From positions 17,501 to 81,500 of the forward strand of contig JAJZDZ010000012.1 in the NCBI GenBank assembly GCA_021851325.1: a DNA stretch of 64,000 bases. The letters are read 5' to 3'. This document shows positions 27,893-37,145 of the stretch, piece after piece (position 1 is the first letter of the stretch; each line of letters opens with the position of its first letter). The stretch comes from Pseudomonadota bacterium. Its GTDB lineage: Bacteria; Pseudomonadota; Alphaproteobacteria; Micropepsales; Micropepsaceae. The notes under the pieces were generated by a model. That model saw only the letters and a program-made list of their open reading frames with translations, did not search any database and was not told the DNA's origin. The translations under genes and the position numbers were made by a program.

Positions 27893-29635
27893 TCAGTGGG
27901 CGGCCGCTCCCCGTGGTTTCTCTGCCACCGCCGCCGTTGCCCTCGCAGAGATCCTGATGTGTGCGGTCCGCTCGGAGATCTGGGGTCCGCAGGGACCGTA
28001 ATCGAAGTCGGCGGTCACAGGCCCTAGTTTGCGTAATCCTTCCGGGGCGTCGTGCGGATCAAGATGCAGTTCGATAAAGGACAGACTGTCGGAGGCTTGT
28101 GCTGCGGCAAGCGCGCGCGCGAGCTCGCCCTCAGTCTTCGCCTGGGCAACAAAGCAGTTGCGGTGCGGTGCGAAAACCGACGGTAACTCTGAATAATTCC
28201 AGTTGGCGATATCGTTGTAGGCAGAGTTCATCCCGAGAATATAGCGTTCGATGGTATAGCCGCGGTTGTTGAGCAGGAAGATGATCGGCTTCAGATCAAG
28301 CCGCAGGATCGTCGAAAGCTCCTGCACCGTGAGCTGCAAGGATCCATCGCCGATAAAGAGAAGGTGACGGCGCTTCGGCTTTGCCAGCGCGGTTCCGAGA
28401 ATTGCTGGCAGGCTGTAACCGATCGACGCCCAGATATTGGCGGCAATGTAACTCACTCCTGAGGGCAGCCGCATCTGAGCCAGGCCGATATTGGAAGTTC
28501 CGTTTTCGGCGATCACCACATCGCCTTCCTGGATGAAACGGGCAAGCTGAGGCCACAGCCGCTCCTGCCGTAACGGTGCCTCTTCCCTCAGACTCCAGTC
28601 ACCGCTCTGGCGCAGCCCCTTGTGGGCTGCCGGACGGGATTCGATTTGCGCGACAAACCGCTCGAGCAGCGCCGCCCCGGCGACACCATCATAAACACGC
28701 TCCCCTATGATGACGTGGCTGCCATGCAGTTCAACGGTCGCGGCAGGCGGCAATGCCTGGGTGAACAGGCTCGAGTTGGTTTCGATGAAGCGCGGGGCAG
28801 TGACGATCAAGCAATCTGAACTCTCGATCCGCTGTCGGACCAAAGTTTCGGAGCCCTGGCCGGCATAGGCACCAAGCCATAGGGGATGCGTCTCATCCAA
28901 AATGCATTTGCCCGTGATCAGGCTGGCAAAGGGGACCTGAGCCTTTTCCACGAGGTCTCTGAGAGGCGCTACCATGGCAAAGCGGGCAGCATCGGAATCA
29001 ACCAGCACGGCAGGGCTCCTGGCCTGCGACCACAGGGTGAGGAGGTGTTGCAGTGCCGCGTTGAAAGGCTCCGGGTTGCCGGAAAAGGCGAGTTCAAGAC
29101 GCCGCTGTGGCCGTCGCACCAGCTGATGGGAAACATCTGAGGGAAGCTGGATATAGACCGGTTTCATTTCGCGCAGGCAGGCGGTAAGCACCCGGTCAAT
29201 CTCGGTCAGAGCGTTGGCCGCCGTCAGTCGGGTCTGCGCGACAGTGAACTGGCGATAGCAGTTCATCATGTTGTCGTAATTGCCGTCCGCCAGCGTGTGA
29301 TGAAGACGGAGCCCCTCTTCCATCGCATGCAGAGGTGGAGCCCCGGTGATGCAGACGACGGGGACGTGCTCTGCGCAGGCGCCGGCCACGCCACAGATGG
29401 CACTCAGTTCTCCCACACCATAGGTCGTGAGAAGTGCGCCAACGCCATTCAGGCGGGCATAGCCATCGGCAGCATAGGCCGCGTTCAGTTCGTTGCAGGT
29501 GCCAATGAATTCCAGATCTCTGGAGCTGCTGACCTGCTCGAGAAACTGCAGGTTGAAGTCTCCGGGAACACCAAATATGTGGCCGATGCCCATATCGCTC
29601 AGCCGTGCGAGGAGTAATTCTCCGATCGTGATCAT
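27893..29635 (-). CDS. Indole/phenylpyruvate decarboxylase-like thiamine-diphosphate enzyme (580 aa)
   Basis: This is a ThDP-dependent 2-oxo acid decarboxylase of the pyruvate decarboxylase family. The N-terminal Pyr domain has FGVPGDFNLQFLEQV and the activating Glu in NELNAAYAADGYAR. LLTTYGVGELSA and LHHTLADG (active-site His pair) follow. The PP domain has GDGSLQLTVQELSTILR and NNRGYTIE (Mg/ThDP motif). These closely resemble IpdC from Enterobacter and Azospirillum, which makes indole-3-acetaldehyde in auxin synthesis. A phenylpyruvate or general branched/aromatic 2-oxo acid decarboxylase is the alternative. The start MITIGELLLARL at 29635 is chosen by alignment. It is divergent from an Lrp-type regulator 140 bp away, which probably controls it. 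Confidence 0.85.
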   Translation of the reverse strand: MITIGELLLARLSDMGIGHIFGVPGDFNLQFLEQVSSSRDLEFIGTCNELNAAYAADGYARLNGVGALLTTYGVGELSAICGVAGACAEHVPVVCITGAPPLHAMEEGLRLHHTLADGNYDNMMNCYRQFTVAQTRLTAANALTEIDRVLTACLREMKPVYIQLPSDVSHQLVRRPQRRLELAFSGNPEPFNAALQHLLTLWSQARSPAVLVDSDAARFAMVAPLRDLVEKAQVPFASLITGKCILDETHPLWLGAYAGQGSETLVRQRIESSDCLIVTAPRFIETNSSLFTQALPPAATVELHGSHVIIGERVYDGVAGAALLERFVAQIESRPAAHKGLRQSGDWSLREEAPLRQERLWPQLARFIQEGDVVIAENGTSNIGLAQMRLPSGVSYIAANIWASIGYSLPAILGTALAKPKRRHLLFIGDGSLQLTVQELSTILRLDLKPIIFLLNNRGYTIERYILGMNSAYNDIANWNYSELPSVFAPHRNCFVAQAKTEGELARALAAAQASDSLSFIELHLDPHDAPEGLRKLGPVTADFDYGPCGPQISERTAHIRISARATAAVAEKPRGAAAH

Positions 29636-29775
29636 GATCAACTTTCCCGTATCGTTTATCTGCGCCGGCCAAGCGAGGTCCATCCTGGATCCAATCCCAC
29701 ACAAAGAGCTTGCATTTTTCGAAGTGTTTGCCTCCTATTGTGCAATCTTCGCGCGAAAAGAGGCACGTTTATGCA

Positions 29776-30252
29776 ATGTCTGAGCATCCAGATGCATTCG
29801 ACCTGAAGATCCTGCAGGAACTTCAGAGAGATGGCCGCCAGACAAACAACGAGCTGGCAGCACGGATCGCGCTCTCTCCGTCACAGTGTTCGCGACGACG
29901 CAGTTGTCTGGAGGAGGAAGGTTTCATCCGTGGTTATCACGCGCGGATCGATCATGGTAAGCTTGGGCTGGGACTGCTCTGCATCATTGCGGTGACACTG
30001 TCGACGCACAATCAGCATAGCGCCAGGCGGTTCGGGCGGTTTGTCAGCAAGCTGCCAGAGGTCCTGGAGGCTTACGCTCTTACCGGCGACATGGACTATT
30101 ATCTCAAGGTCATGACGCGGGATCTGAGAGATCTGTCGCGATTTGTGAGTGACGTTCTTCTGCCTCATGCGACAGTACAGCATGTCAAGACGTCGATCGT
30201 GCTGGATACGCTGAAGGAAGCCTCTGACTATCCGGTCTCCTTGCGCGGATAA
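29776..30252 (+). CDS. Lrp/AsnC family transcriptional regulator
   Basis: This is a 158-aa regulator with an N-terminal winged helix-turn-helix (DLKILQELQRDGRQTNNELA then LSPSQCSRRRSCLEEEGFI) and a C-terminal RAM ligand-binding domain (ALTGDMDYYLKVMTRDLRDL). The length is standard. The ATG at 29776 is preceded by AGAGG. It is divergent from the decarboxylase gene across a 140-bp gap, the usual set-up for a local amino acid-responsive regulator. In known cases such Lrp proteins sense an aromatic or branched amino acid. The effector here is inferred, not seen. Confidence 0.9.
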   Translation: MSEHPDAFDLKILQELQRDGRQTNNELAARIALSPSQCSRRRSCLEEEGFIRGYHARIDHGKLGLGLLCIIAVTLSTHNQHSARRFGRFVSKLPEVLEAYALTGDMDYYLKVMTRDLRDLSRFVSDVLLPHATVQHVKTSIVLDTLKEASDYPVSLRG

Positions 30253-30304
30253 GGTGGCAGTCGCGCCTTTCTCCCGGATCTTCCGCCGTCTTAGCGGGGT
30301 GCCA

Positions 30305-31579
30305 TCACATCGCGAAGATGCCCATGAGAAAGGGCTTGGCATAAAGTTCGGCCGCCTCTGCGGGAACAGCACCGGGTACTGCCAGTTCAATCGAGGCGGC
30401 GGCACTCAGAGCGGCATGCAGTGACTGGGCGGCAAGTACCGGATCCACGGGGCGGACCGAGCCTTCGGCCGCGGCGTCGGAAATCATTGCCGCGAAGCGG
30501 TCGGTGGCGCGCGTCCAGCGGGCCACCATGTCGTTGCGAATGGGTTCGGGCAGAGCTGACAAGGCTCCTCCGCGCAGCAGCGGCCCCTGTTCCGATACCT
30601 GATATTGGGCGAGGGTTGCTGCCGCTGCGCACAGACGCTCCCAGCCATCGCCTTGCGCCGTCATCGCCGCAGACTGGATCCGGCGAATGGCTTCGAAGGT
30701 GCGTTCAAAGCAGGAAACAACGAGATCATCCTTGGCCTCGTTGTGGTGATAAAAGGAGCCCTTGGTAACGTGAAGATAGGCGGAGATTTTTTCCACCGAC
30801 GCACCACGATATCCGTGTAGATTGATGAGCTTGGTCGCCGCTACAAGAAAGGTTTCGTGCTGGCGCGCACCGGCTTCCTCCGGGGCGGCAAGCACGTCCT
30901 GAAGCACAAGCGGTCGCCACGCAGCACCCTCCGGAGCAAGACCGCGGGTGAGGATGTCGTATAGGCGGAGAGCGAGGCGCGGATAATCCTCGACATGGTA
31001 GCGCGGCAGCCAAGCCACCGACCACAAAATCTGCTCCATAAATGCGTGGGTACGGGCATTGGCGGCGTTACGGGACAGCACCAGGCCTGGTCCCTGGAAC
31101 AGCGTGCGGATGCGCCGGAACAATGCGGTGTAGGGTTCGGAGACGATACTGAAATAAGGCTCCTTAAGAGCGCGGATGTCGTTAAACATGGCAATCTGCG
31201 GCTCTTCGCCTTCGCGGATGCGCCGATTGCTTTCGAGATAAAGCTCCAGAAATCGCCTGAGGCGAAGTTCCGGATCGCTGGAGACGAATGCCGCCGCGAC
31301 CAGCCTGTCGAACCATTCAATCCCACGCAAAAAACAGGCAACAGCGAGGTCTTCCTTTTTCTTGAAGTAATACGTCACCGAGGTTGTAGAGAGTTCAACC
31401 GCAGCGGCCACGTCGGCCAGCGTCATGCCTTTGACGCCACGCCGATTGAGAATCTCGGTGGCGGCCGAGACGATCGCGTCCTTCTTGCGGGCATAACGGG
31501 GACTGGCACGGGACATCGGCGCCAGCTCTGGCTCCCCCGTCATAACCTCAAGATATGGCGGCGTCCCGTTGGCACGCAT
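30305..31579 (-). CDS. Tandem TetR/AcrR transcriptional regulator (two DNA-binding domains, 424 aa)
   Basis: Two complete TetR-type units lie in one chain. The first HTH is DAIVSAATEILNRRGVKG then MTLADVAAAVELSTTSVTYYF. The second, about 200 residues later, is ETFLVAATKLINLHGYRGAS with KISAYLHVTKGSFYHH. Each is followed by its own all-helical ligand-binding region. A normal TetR protein is 190-220 aa, so this is a double-length fusion. ATG 31579 has a perfect GGGAGGA site. The in-frame extension to 31642 would run into the upstream MFS gene. It begins 25 bp after the MFS stop, on the same strand, so MFS and regulator form an operon and the regulator may control the carrier. Confidence 0.9.
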   Translation of the reverse strand: MRANGTPPYLEVMTGEPELAPMSRASPRYARKKDAIVSAATEILNRRGVKGMTLADVAAAVELSTTSVTYYFKKKEDLAVACFLRGIEWFDRLVAAAFVSSDPELRLRRFLELYLESNRRIREGEEPQIAMFNDIRALKEPYFSIVSEPYTALFRRIRTLFQGPGLVLSRNAANARTHAFMEQILWSVAWLPRYHVEDYPRLALRLYDILTRGLAPEGAAWRPLVLQDVLAAPEEAGARQHETFLVAATKLINLHGYRGASVEKISAYLHVTKGSFYHHNEAKDDLVVSCFERTFEAIRRIQSAAMTAQGDGWERLCAAAATLAQYQVSEQGPLLRGGALSALPEPIRNDMVARWTRATDRFAAMISDAAAEGSVRPVDPVLAAQSLHAALSAAASIELAVPGAVPAEAAELYAKPFLMGIFAM

Positions 31580-31604
31580 TCGGTCCTCCCGGTCCCGAAC
31601 CTTC

Positions 31605-33080
31605 CTAGGGGTCAAGATCCGCTGATACGGCCTCTCCTGCAAGCGCCGATTGACCGGTCAGGGCCTGTAAATTCGCGCTGTGGCGGTCACGATCGATGGG
31701 AAAGCGGGCCAAAATGGCAAAACCTGCCGTATAAAGCGCCGATACCGTGCACAGATAGACGATGACAAAGCGCACCACCACCGCCTCCGGTACGGCTCCG
31801 GGGGTGGCATGAGTCGGAAATCCCACCGCCCACAAGAGGATCCCGGAGCCCAGAAGGCCCAGTCCGGAGACGGCTTTCTGCAGAAAGCTGTTGCCGGCGA
31901 AGAGCAGACCCTCGGCCCGCCGTCCGGTGGTGAGTTCGCTGTGCTCAACGACGTCGGCAATCATCGCCCCCACCATGATGGAGGGTCCGATGGTAAGGGC
32001 TGAGCCGACGGTGTTGGCGGCAAAAAGCAGGGGCAGCTGAAGCGGCGAGCCCAGTGGCACAAACGCTCCGCAGAGCGCCAGCACCGGGGGTGTCATCATG
32101 ATGAGCCCGCCGATCGTGAACATAACGATGGCAGCGAGCTTTTTGCCGAACCTTCGTGACAGGGGTGGGGAAATCGCAAAGGCAATCGCCACCGCAAGGA
32201 ATATGGCAAAGGAGAGGATGCCGAGCTGGGTGCTGCTGAGGCGCCAGAAGAATGTGTTGATGTAGAATGTAAGGGCGAAGACGAGACCAGTTGCCAGGCT
32301 GGTCAGCAGGATCGACGCCATCAAGATCAGAAAGGGGCGGTTGGCCAGCGTTTCCAGCATCTGTCCGGTATAGGCGCGCACGGATTGGCGCTGGATCTGC
32401 GGTTTGCGGAAAAGCGGGATGAAGCGATGGGTCCCATAGGCTGAGACCAGTATGGCCACGAACATCACGATGGCAGCAATCCAGCCATAATTGTGGTAAC
32501 CGGTCTCGTTGAGCTGACCAACTTTATGGGCTGCATCGGGTTTCAGCAGCACCAGATAGGCCAGTGTGAGCATGGTCATGCCACCGTACCAGCCAAAAAA
32601 CACCCGATAGGCCATAAAGGAGGTTCGCTCGTCATAATCCTCGGTGAGTTCTGGCACTAAAGCCGAGCTGGGGATTTCGTAGAACGTGATGAAGGTGCGG
32701 GTGATGATGGCGCAGACAATCAGCCAGACAAAAAGCCAGGGGCGGGAGAGTGCCGGTGGGTTCCAGAGGAGCAGGTAGCTGAGCGCCACCGGCAGTGCGC
32801 TTGCATACATTAAAGGGTGTCTTCGGCCCCAGCGCGTATGCAGATTATCGGACAGATGGCCGACAAATGGATCAAGGAACGCGTCAAAGATGAGGGCAAA
32901 GCCCAGCGCTGCGCCGACCCATTGCGGAGGTAGTCCGAGGACAAGGTTGTAGAACGGCAGGAGAATGGTCTGAAAGCCGTTATCCTTTACACCAAAGGCG
33001 ACTGAGCCGAAGCCAAAAAACAGCTTGGTCCTTACGGAGGTCAATTCCGAGGGTTGCGGTTCGCTCGGCGCCTTGGTCAT
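31605..33080 (-). CDS. MFS carrier, glycoside-pentoside-hexuronide (GPH/MelB-like) type
   Basis: This is a 491-aa inner-membrane carrier with about 12 hydrophobic segments. The N-terminal FGFGSVAFGVKDNGF and PFVGHLSDNLHTRWGRRHPLMYAS segment matches the GPH symporter signature between helices 2 and 3 (DxxxGxxSDxxxxxxGRRxP). GPH relatives move sugars or other polar substrates with cations. In alphaproteobacteria many of unknown substrate sit next to acyl-CoA or sterol-degradation genes. The start ATG 33080 gives the usual short cytoplasmic N terminus. The upstream in-frame extension is not used. It is divergent from phoR, 200 bp away. Confidence 0.9.
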   Translation of the reverse strand: MTKAPSEPQPSELTSVRTKLFFGFGSVAFGVKDNGFQTILLPFYNLVLGLPPQWVGAALGFALIFDAFLDPFVGHLSDNLHTRWGRRHPLMYASALPVALSYLLLWNPPALSRPWLFVWLIVCAIITRTFITFYEIPSSALVPELTEDYDERTSFMAYRVFFGWYGGMTMLTLAYLVLLKPDAAHKVGQLNETGYHNYGWIAAIVMFVAILVSAYGTHRFIPLFRKPQIQRQSVRAYTGQMLETLANRPFLILMASILLTSLATGLVFALTFYINTFFWRLSSTQLGILSFAIFLAVAIAFAISPPLSRRFGKKLAAIVMFTIGGLIMMTPPVLALCGAFVPLGSPLQLPLLFAANTVGSALTIGPSIMVGAMIADVVEHSELTTGRRAEGLLFAGNSFLQKAVSGLGLLGSGILLWAVGFPTHATPGAVPEAVVVRFVIVYLCTVSALYTAGFAILARFPIDRDRHSANLQALTGQSALAGEAVSADLDP

Positions 33081-33280
33081 GGATCCATCTCTGAGGCCAG
33101 GCGGCGCAAGAACTGCCGCGGCGCCATGTTCCGGCAGCGGGCTGCGTAAGGTCAAGCCGGAGCGGAGGGGCGGGTGGTGCTCTGTTCGGCACCACGATGT
33201 TGCGGCGGCGTTGGCATGCTGCGCGTATAGTGGTGAGGCGAATCACTGGGACGAGAGGGCGGGGCAGAACAGGAGGAAGC

Positions 33281-34552
33281 TTGGACCGCAAAGCCTGGTT
33301 GGCCATATCATCAGGGCTAGTCGCGGGGGCCATCGTGTCCCTGTGGGCGGGGACGTTGGCTCCATGGCTCGTTCTTGGCCTCGCCGTCGTGTGCGCCCTG
33401 GCTGGGGTCCTGGCGGGCAGACAGGCCCGTCTGCAGCGGGCGGCCAGTGCTCCCAAAGCAAGCCTCGCGCCGAACCAGCCTCCTGCGGCGCGTGATATTC
33501 TTGAGCATCTGGCAGCGCCGGTGCTGCTGATCGATGCCAGCGGCCGGGTCGTCCTTGCCAACCGGGCGATGCGCGCCGTCATTGGTCTTGATGCGGAGAA
33601 AAAGCCTGTTGCGGCGGTGTTGCGTACTCCCGCGGTTCTCGAAGCTGTGGAGCGCACCCGGATTTCGGGGGAGCCTGGATCGATCGCGTTCACCGTTCAT
33701 GTTCCGGTTGAGCGCCATTATGAGGCGCATGTCGCCCGGGTTGGCAATCAGCCGCCCCTGACGGCGCTGTTGCTCTACGACTTGACCGCCGTGCGGCGCG
33801 CCGAAGAGGCCCGCGCCGACTTTGTCGCCAATGCCAGCCACGAGCTGCGTACGCCTCTGGCTGCGGTCTCAGGGTTCATCGATACCCTCAAGGGGCATGC
33901 CAAGGATGATGCCGAGGCGCGGGAGAAATTTCTCGAGATCATGAGCGTTGAAGCCGGGCGTATGCGCCGGTTGATCGACGATCTCTTGTCGCTGACCCGG
34001 ATCGAGCAGAATGAGCATGTTCCGCCGTCCGGTCGGGTCGACCTGGAAAGTGTGGTGCGCGATGCGGTGGCAGCGCTGTCGCCGCTGGCGGCAGCGGACG
34101 ACGTCGAGATCCGCATCGACGCGCCAGCGGCGCTGCCTGCGGTGACCGGCCAGCGTGACGAGCTGATCCAGTTGTTCCAGAACTTGATCCATAATGCGAT
34201 CAAGTATGGCCGCCGCGGTGGCCACGTCTGGCTGAGCCTTGCCACCGTGGCAGGCCAGAGCCGGCGCGATGCTGGCGCCATGGTTGCGGTTAGTGTCCGT
34301 GACGATGGCGAGGGTATTCCCCGGGAGGCAATTCCCCGCCTCACCGAGCGGTTTTATCGGGTTGATGTCAAACGCAGCCGTGAACGTGGCGGCACCGGCC
34401 TTGGCCTTGCCATCGTCAAGCATATCGTCAGCCGGCACCAGGGCCGCCTCACCATCGAAAGCCAGCCGGGGCAGGGATCGACGTTTACGGTGATGCTGCC
34501 GGCCGCTCCTGGTGATCAGGCGGGAACGCCCACTGTCACTGAAGCTTTATAA
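33281..34552 (+). CDS. phoR: Phosphate-sensing histidine kinase PhoR (TTG start)
   Basis: This is a 423-aa sensor kinase. Two N-terminal membrane segments (about residues 6-26 and 28-46) are followed by a PAS-like region (DILEHLAAPVLLIDASGRV). HisKA follows with the phosphorylated His187 in NASHELRTPLAAVSGF, then the ATPase domain with N box (LIHNAIKYG), DDGEGIP and GTGLGLAIVKH. The TTG start at 33281 is fixed by AGGAGG four bases upstream. An ATG 84 bp earlier would add a basic stretch and lies too far from this site. It is followed by phoU and phoB in one direction. The kinase probably signals through PhoB to control phosphate genes. No pst transporter genes occur in between. Confidence 0.92.
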   Translation: MDRKAWLAISSGLVAGAIVSLWAGTLAPWLVLGLAVVCALAGVLAGRQARLQRAASAPKASLAPNQPPAARDILEHLAAPVLLIDASGRVVLANRAMRAVIGLDAEKKPVAAVLRTPAVLEAVERTRISGEPGSIAFTVHVPVERHYEAHVARVGNQPPLTALLLYDLTAVRRAEEARADFVANASHELRTPLAAVSGFIDTLKGHAKDDAEAREKFLEIMSVEAGRMRRLIDDLLSLTRIEQNEHVPPSGRVDLESVVRDAVAALSPLAAADDVEIRIDAPAALPAVTGQRDELIQLFQNLIHNAIKYGRRGGHVWLSLATVAGQSRRDAGAMVAVSVRDDGEGIPREAIPRLTERFYRVDVKRSRERGGTGLGLAIVKHIVSRHQGRLTIESQPGQGSTFTVMLPAAPGDQAGTPTVTEAL

Positions 34553-34561
34553 AACTGTTGC
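34533..34561 (+). promoter_or_regulatory. Possible Pho box overlapping the end of phoR
   Basis: CTGTCAC (34533-34539) and CTGTTGC (34555-34561) are 22 bp (two 11-bp units) apart, with GCTTTAT between them. PhoB boxes are CTGTCAT units spaced 11 bp. Only part of each unit fits. It lies 65 bp before the phoU ATG, so a PhoB-controlled internal promoter for phoU-phoB is possible. Confidence 0.25.
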
Positions 34562-34626
34562 AATGACGTGGCCTTGGGCGCGTAGCTATGCAGGGAGCCG
34601 GGGCGGCGATCCCGGGCAGGAGCATC

Positions 34627-35340
34627 ATGAGCGAACACACTGTAAAAGCCTTTACCGAACAGCTTGAGGGTCTTGCGGCCACGGTGGCGCAGATGGGGGG
34701 CCTCGTGGAATCCCAGCTTGCCGATGCAGTCGACGCCATTTCCCGCCGCGACACGCAGCTCGCGGACCGGGCAATCAGCCAGGACCCCAAGGTCGATCTC
34801 CTGCAGCAGGAGATTGAGGACCGGGCGCTCAAGCTCCTCGCTTTGCGCCAGCCCATGGCCGTTGATCTGCGCGAAACCCTCGCCGCGATCAAGATTGCCA
34901 GCGAACTCGAACGGATCGGTGACCTGGCAAAGAATGTTTCCAAACGTGCCCTGGTGCTCAATCGTGAGCCGCCCATCCGCCTGACCCAAAGTCTCGCCCG
35001 CATGGGCCGGGCGACGTTGTCCCAGCTCAAACTCGTGCTCGATGCCTACAGCGATCGCGACTCCGAAGGCGCCGTCACGGTGTGGCGCAATGATGGTGAC
35101 ATCGATGAGATCTACAACAGCCTCTTCCGCGAGCTTCTCACCTACATGATGGAAGACCCGCGGACCATCGGCCTCTGCACGCATCTTCTGTTCGTGGCCA
35201 AGAATATTGAACGGGCGGGTGATCATGCCACGAATATCGCCGAGACCGTCTATCACATGGTCAAAGGCGGGCATCTTTCGATCGATCGCCCCAAAATGGA
35301 TGTTACCAGCACGACCACCGTGCCTTTTGAACGTGAGTAG
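34627..35340 (+). CDS. phoU: Phosphate signalling regulator PhoU
   Basis: This is a 237-aa helical protein with the two PhoU repeats, each a three-helix bundle with ExxxD metal motifs (for example AIKIASELERIGDLAKNVSK and FVAKNIERAGDHATNIAET). It represses Pho signalling between the Pst transporter and PhoR. The start ATG 34627 has CAGGAG upstream. The in-frame extension to 34588 has no site of its own. phoB begins 2 bp after its stop. In most bacteria phoU follows pstSCAB, but here pst genes are absent from the cluster. Confidence 0.94.
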   Translation: MSEHTVKAFTEQLEGLAATVAQMGGLVESQLADAVDAISRRDTQLADRAISQDPKVDLLQQEIEDRALKLLALRQPMAVDLRETLAAIKIASELERIGDLAKNVSKRALVLNREPPIRLTQSLARMGRATLSQLKLVLDAYSDRDSEGAVTVWRNDGDIDEIYNSLFRELLTYMMEDPRTIGLCTHLLFVAKNIERAGDHATNIAETVYHMVKGGHLSIDRPKMDVTSTTTVPFERE

Positions 35341-35342
35341 CC

Positions 35343-36053
35343 ATGACGTTGAAGCCGACTGTCCTTGTCGTTGAAGATGAAGCCGCACTTGTAACCTTGT
35401 TGCGCTACAATCTGGAGCGCGAAGGCTACCGGGTACTTGAAGCCAGGGACGGCGAAGAAGCCCTGCTGGTCGCAAATGAAGAGCGTCCGGATGTGGTTGT
35501 GCTCGACTGGATGCTGCCACAGCTGTCTGGGATCGAGGTTTGCCGCCGTCTGCGTACCAAGCAGGATACGCGTAACATTCCGATCCTGATGCTGACTGCG
35601 CGCGGGGAGGAGAGCGATCGCATACGTGGTCTGGACACTGGCGCTGACGATTATATCACCAAGCCGTTTTCGATGACCGAACTGCTGGCCCGGCTGCGGG
35701 CGGTAATGCGCCGCATTCGCCCGGGCCTGGCGGAAGATATTGTCCGTATTGGCGATATAGAAATGGATCGGGCCGCGCATCGTGTCCGCCGCCACGGACG
35801 CGATATTCATCTGGGGCCGACCGAGTTCAAATTGCTCGATCATCTGCTGCAGCATCCTGGCCGCGTCTTCAGCCGGGAACAGCTGCTTGATGCGGTATGG
35901 GGTTCAGATGTCTATGTCGAGGCGCGGACGGTCGACGTCCACGTTGGACGCCTGCGCAAGGCCCTGAACATTGAAGGGGTCCGCGATCCCATCCGCACCG
36001 TGCGCTCGGCCGGATATGCCCTTGATGACGCCTTCGTCAAAGAAGCGGTCTGA
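35343..36053 (+). CDS. phoB: Phosphate regulon response regulator PhoB
   Basis: This is a 236-aa OmpR-type response regulator. The receiver domain has the acidic pocket VVEDEA, phosphoacceptor Asp55 in VVLDWMLPQLSG, and Lys in DYITKPF. The C-terminal winged-helix domain (HLGPTEFKLLDHLLQHPGRV, then VDVHVGRLRKAL) binds Pho boxes. It follows phoU with a 2-bp gap and completes the phoR-phoU-phoB unit. Confidence 0.95.
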   Translation: MTLKPTVLVVEDEAALVTLLRYNLEREGYRVLEARDGEEALLVANEERPDVVVLDWMLPQLSGIEVCRRLRTKQDTRNIPILMLTARGEESDRIRGLDTGADDYITKPFSMTELLARLRAVMRRIRPGLAEDIVRIGDIEMDRAAHRVRRHGRDIHLGPTEFKLLDHLLQHPGRVFSREQLLDAVWGSDVYVEARTVDVHVGRLRKALNIEGVRDPIRTVRSAGYALDDAFVKEAV

Positions 36054-36217
36054 CACGGCGCCATCACCTTAGCGCGGACCTGTCCTGGCGCGCATTTGCA
36101 CCGGCCTTGTTGGTGGTCTCGACCAGTGATTGCCCTGGGTGGCGGGCGTGATCTATCGTCACCACAATATTCCTGATCCTGCACCAGCTGGTGCGGACAG
36201 GCTCTGCGGGCAGAACC

Positions 36218-37138
36218 ATGTCCATCACCGATTTGAACGATCTGAGGCTGCTTGTCGCCGTGGTGAGCCATGGTGGCTTCTCTGCAGCAGGGCGAGCTCT
36301 TGGGGTGCCCAAGTCACGCATCAGCCGGCGGATCCGGGCGCTTGAGGATGAGCTCGGGGTCCGGCTGCTTGAGCGCTCAACCCGCCGCTTTGCCGTCACC
36401 GAGCTTGGCCAGGACGTCTATCATCATGCGCGGGCGGCGCTCGCCGAGGCCGACACGATTGAAGCGGCGGCGAGCCGGCTGAAGACGGAGCCGCAGGGAC
36501 TCGTCCGCATCTCCTGCCCGGTCGGTGCTGATCGTCTGGTTGCGGTCGCCTTGCCCGGTTTCCTGCAGCGCTTTCCTAAACTGCGCGTACAGATGATTGT
36601 TACCAACCGCCGTATCAATCTCATCGAGGAAGGGGTTGATGTTGCGGTGCGGGTGCGTGAGCGGCTCGATAGCGATGCCGGGCTGCAGCTCAAGATTATC
36701 GGGCGCACGAAGTCTCGACTGATGGCGAGCCCCTCTTTGCTGGCACGGCTGGATACACCGCAGAGCCTTGCAGACCTCGCGCGCTTTCCGACCCTTGGCT
36801 TTACCGAAATCCCCGGTACCGACCGCTGGATCCTGGTGAGGGAGGATGGGCACGAGGAGGAGTTCGTCCATGAGCCCCGCCTTGCGGCAACCGATTTTGC
36901 GATCCTCCGTCAGGCCACGATGGATGGGGTAGGGGTGGGCTTTCTGCCTGAACTGCAATTTCGTGGCGCCCTGTCGCAGGGCCGTCTCGTCCACATCCTG
37001 CCGCAATGGGGCTCGCACGAAGCCACCATGCACCTCGTCTTCACCTCGCGACGCGGATTGCTGCCAGGCGTCAGGGCGGTCATCGACTTTCTGGCCGATG
37101 CCCTTGATGTGCGCTCCGCAGCCTGGAGTGCGCCCTGA
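36218..37138 (+). CDS. LysR family transcriptional regulator
   Basis: This is a 306-aa LysR regulator. The N-terminal HTH (NDLRLLVAVVSHGGFSAAGR, then KSRISRRIRALEDELGVRLL) is followed by an effector-binding domain of the type-2 periplasmic binding fold. The ATG at 36218 is taken because it gives the standard MSITDLNDLRLL start. The upstream neighbour is phoB and the downstream neighbour gcrA is convergent, so there is no divergent target gene to suggest its regulon. It resembles the group near quinone- and pirin-linked regulators, but the effector is unknown. Confidence 0.9.
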   Translation: MSITDLNDLRLLVAVVSHGGFSAAGRALGVPKSRISRRIRALEDELGVRLLERSTRRFAVTELGQDVYHHARAALAEADTIEAAASRLKTEPQGLVRISCPVGADRLVAVALPGFLQRFPKLRVQMIVTNRRINLIEEGVDVAVRVRERLDSDAGLQLKIIGRTKSRLMASPSLLARLDTPQSLADLARFPTLGFTEIPGTDRWILVREDGHEEEFVHEPRLAATDFAILRQATMDGVGVGFLPELQFRGALSQGRLVHILPQWGSHEATMHLVFTSRRGLLPGVRAVIDFLADALDVRSAAWSAP

Positions 37139-37145
37139 GCGCGTT

